Below are positions 63,669 through 64,000 of a DNA stretch of 64,000 nt, piece by piece. Each line of letters begins with the position of its first letter. The stretch's first letter is position 1. Below the pieces are notes generated by a model. The model made no database searches and was not told where the DNA came from. It saw only the letters and a program-made list of their open reading frames with translations. Source of the DNA: Rhizobium sp. NFR07 (lineage in GTDB: Bacteria > Pseudomonadota > Alphaproteobacteria > Rhizobiales > Rhizobiaceae); assembly GCF_900111905.1 (NCBI RefSeq), contig NZ_FOKM01000004.1:417917-481916 (forward strand), given 5' to 3'. A program made the position numbers and the translations under genes.

Positions 63669-64000
63669 TGACCCCATTAAGTTGGACAGATTAGGCGCTG
63701 GGCAGTTTTGAGGGCTGGGTCCTGTATTGTACAGGGCTCAGCCCTTTGAGTTTCAGTTTGATCCTGTCGTTGTTATAATATCGGATATAGTCGGCAATGC
63801 CGTCTTTGAGAGTTTGGACGCTTTCGAATTTGGTCGGGTAGAAGAATTCGGATTTGAGAATGGCAAAGAAGCTTTCCATGGCTGCGTTATCGAGGCAGTT
63901 GCCCTTGCGCGACATGCTCTGGACGATGTTGTGCTTTTCGAGCTGCCGCTGATAGCCGACCATCTGGTAGTGCCAGCCCTGGTCGGAATGCAGGATCGGC
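63669..64000 (-). mobile_element. IS3-family insertion sequence end (truncated by the window)
   Basis: The terminal sequence TGACCCCATTAAGTTGGACA (63669-63688) fits the imperfect inverted repeats of IS3-family elements. The transposase frame follows immediately and continues past base 64000. The other end and any target duplication lie outside the window. Confidence 0.75.
63691..64000 (-). CDS. IS3-family transposase OrfB, C-terminal part (partial)
   Basis: The visible C-terminal 103 residues run from the HSDQGWHYQ motif of the integrase core, through [18 protein letters not shown] and the catalytic glutamate region, to [16 protein letters not shown] and the stop at 63691. The DDE glutamate is the E of AAMESFF. 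The frame is intact as far as the window shows; the 5' part and OrfA are beyond the edge. Confidence 0.92.
   Translation of the reverse strand, partial: PILHSDQGWHYQMVGYQRQLEKHNIVQSMSRKGNCLDNAAMESFFAILKSEFFYPTKFESVQTLKDGIADYIRYYNNDRIKLKLKGLSPVQYRTQPSKLPSA

Overview
The window is a high-GC chromosomal (or chromid) segment from an alphaproteobacterium, most likely Rhizobiaceae (Rhizobium, Neorhizobium or Agrobacterium type). The basis is the gene content: a two-part PntA plus PntB transhydrogenase preceded by an aa3-oxidase subunit IV gene, a fold-type III ornithine decarboxylase behind a speF-like leader, many LysR, LacI and MarR regulators, ABC and TRAP solute importers, and an MCP ending in DWEEF. 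This is family-level inference. No rRNA or tRNA gene, CRISPR array or prophage was seen.

Layout. 1-3.5 kb: end of a sugar ABC importer operon (permease tail, binding protein, TIM-barrel isomerase, Gfo/Idh/MocA dehydrogenase). 3.5-5.1 kb: DoxX and an HD-GYP phosphodiesterase. 5.3-9.2 kb: a three-subunit membrane-bound gluconate/polyol dehydrogenase. 9.6-11 kb: GH1 beta-glucosidase. 11.2-14.7 kb: metNI with two tandem metQ genes. 14.8-20.4 kb: a CHASE4-GGDEF-EAL protein, an orphan LolC/E-like domain, an LMW phosphatase-like protein, TrhO, and overlapping CHAD and CYTH genes. 20.5-28.2 kb: KDPG aldolase, small membrane proteins, GNAT, aldo/keto reductase, LysR, and a NicO-type metal exporter with its DUF1007 partner. 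28.3-32.7 kb: LysR, a structured leader, ornithine decarboxylase, GNAT, and ompW behind a perfect FNR/FixK box. 32.7-40 kb: chemoreceptor, tautomerase, SDR and LysR, serine hydrolase, GGDEF protein. 40.2-43.4 kb: WD40 and COG0523 GTPase genes behind a Zur-like palindrome, then vapBC. 43.4-48 kb: creatininase-like, MarR, LacI, hydroxyacid dehydrogenase, glutamine amidotransferase. 48.2-51.8 kb: a TRAP transporter whose receptor and permease genes converge on a structured intergenic element with a 28-codon ORF. 52.1-58.9 kb: a diverged GGDEF-EAL protein, a FeeM-like acyltransferase, oxidase subunit IV and pntAA-pntAB-pntB. 59-63.6 kb: parDE, two overlapping hydrolase genes, a flavin monooxygenase-like protein and an FAD oxidoreductase. 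63.67-64 kb: the end of an IS3-family element that runs out of the window.

The common theme is nutrient scavenging (sugars, methionine, dicarboxylate-type acids, zinc) and redox metabolism, with several c-di-GMP enzymes (one HD-GYP, three GGDEF or GGDEF-EAL). The best candidates for something undescribed are the structured element with an embedded micro-ORF (about 49.48-49.71 kb), the orphan LolC/E domain (17.06 kb), the WD40-GTPase zinc locus, and the tandem hydrolase pair (59.6-61.3 kb).
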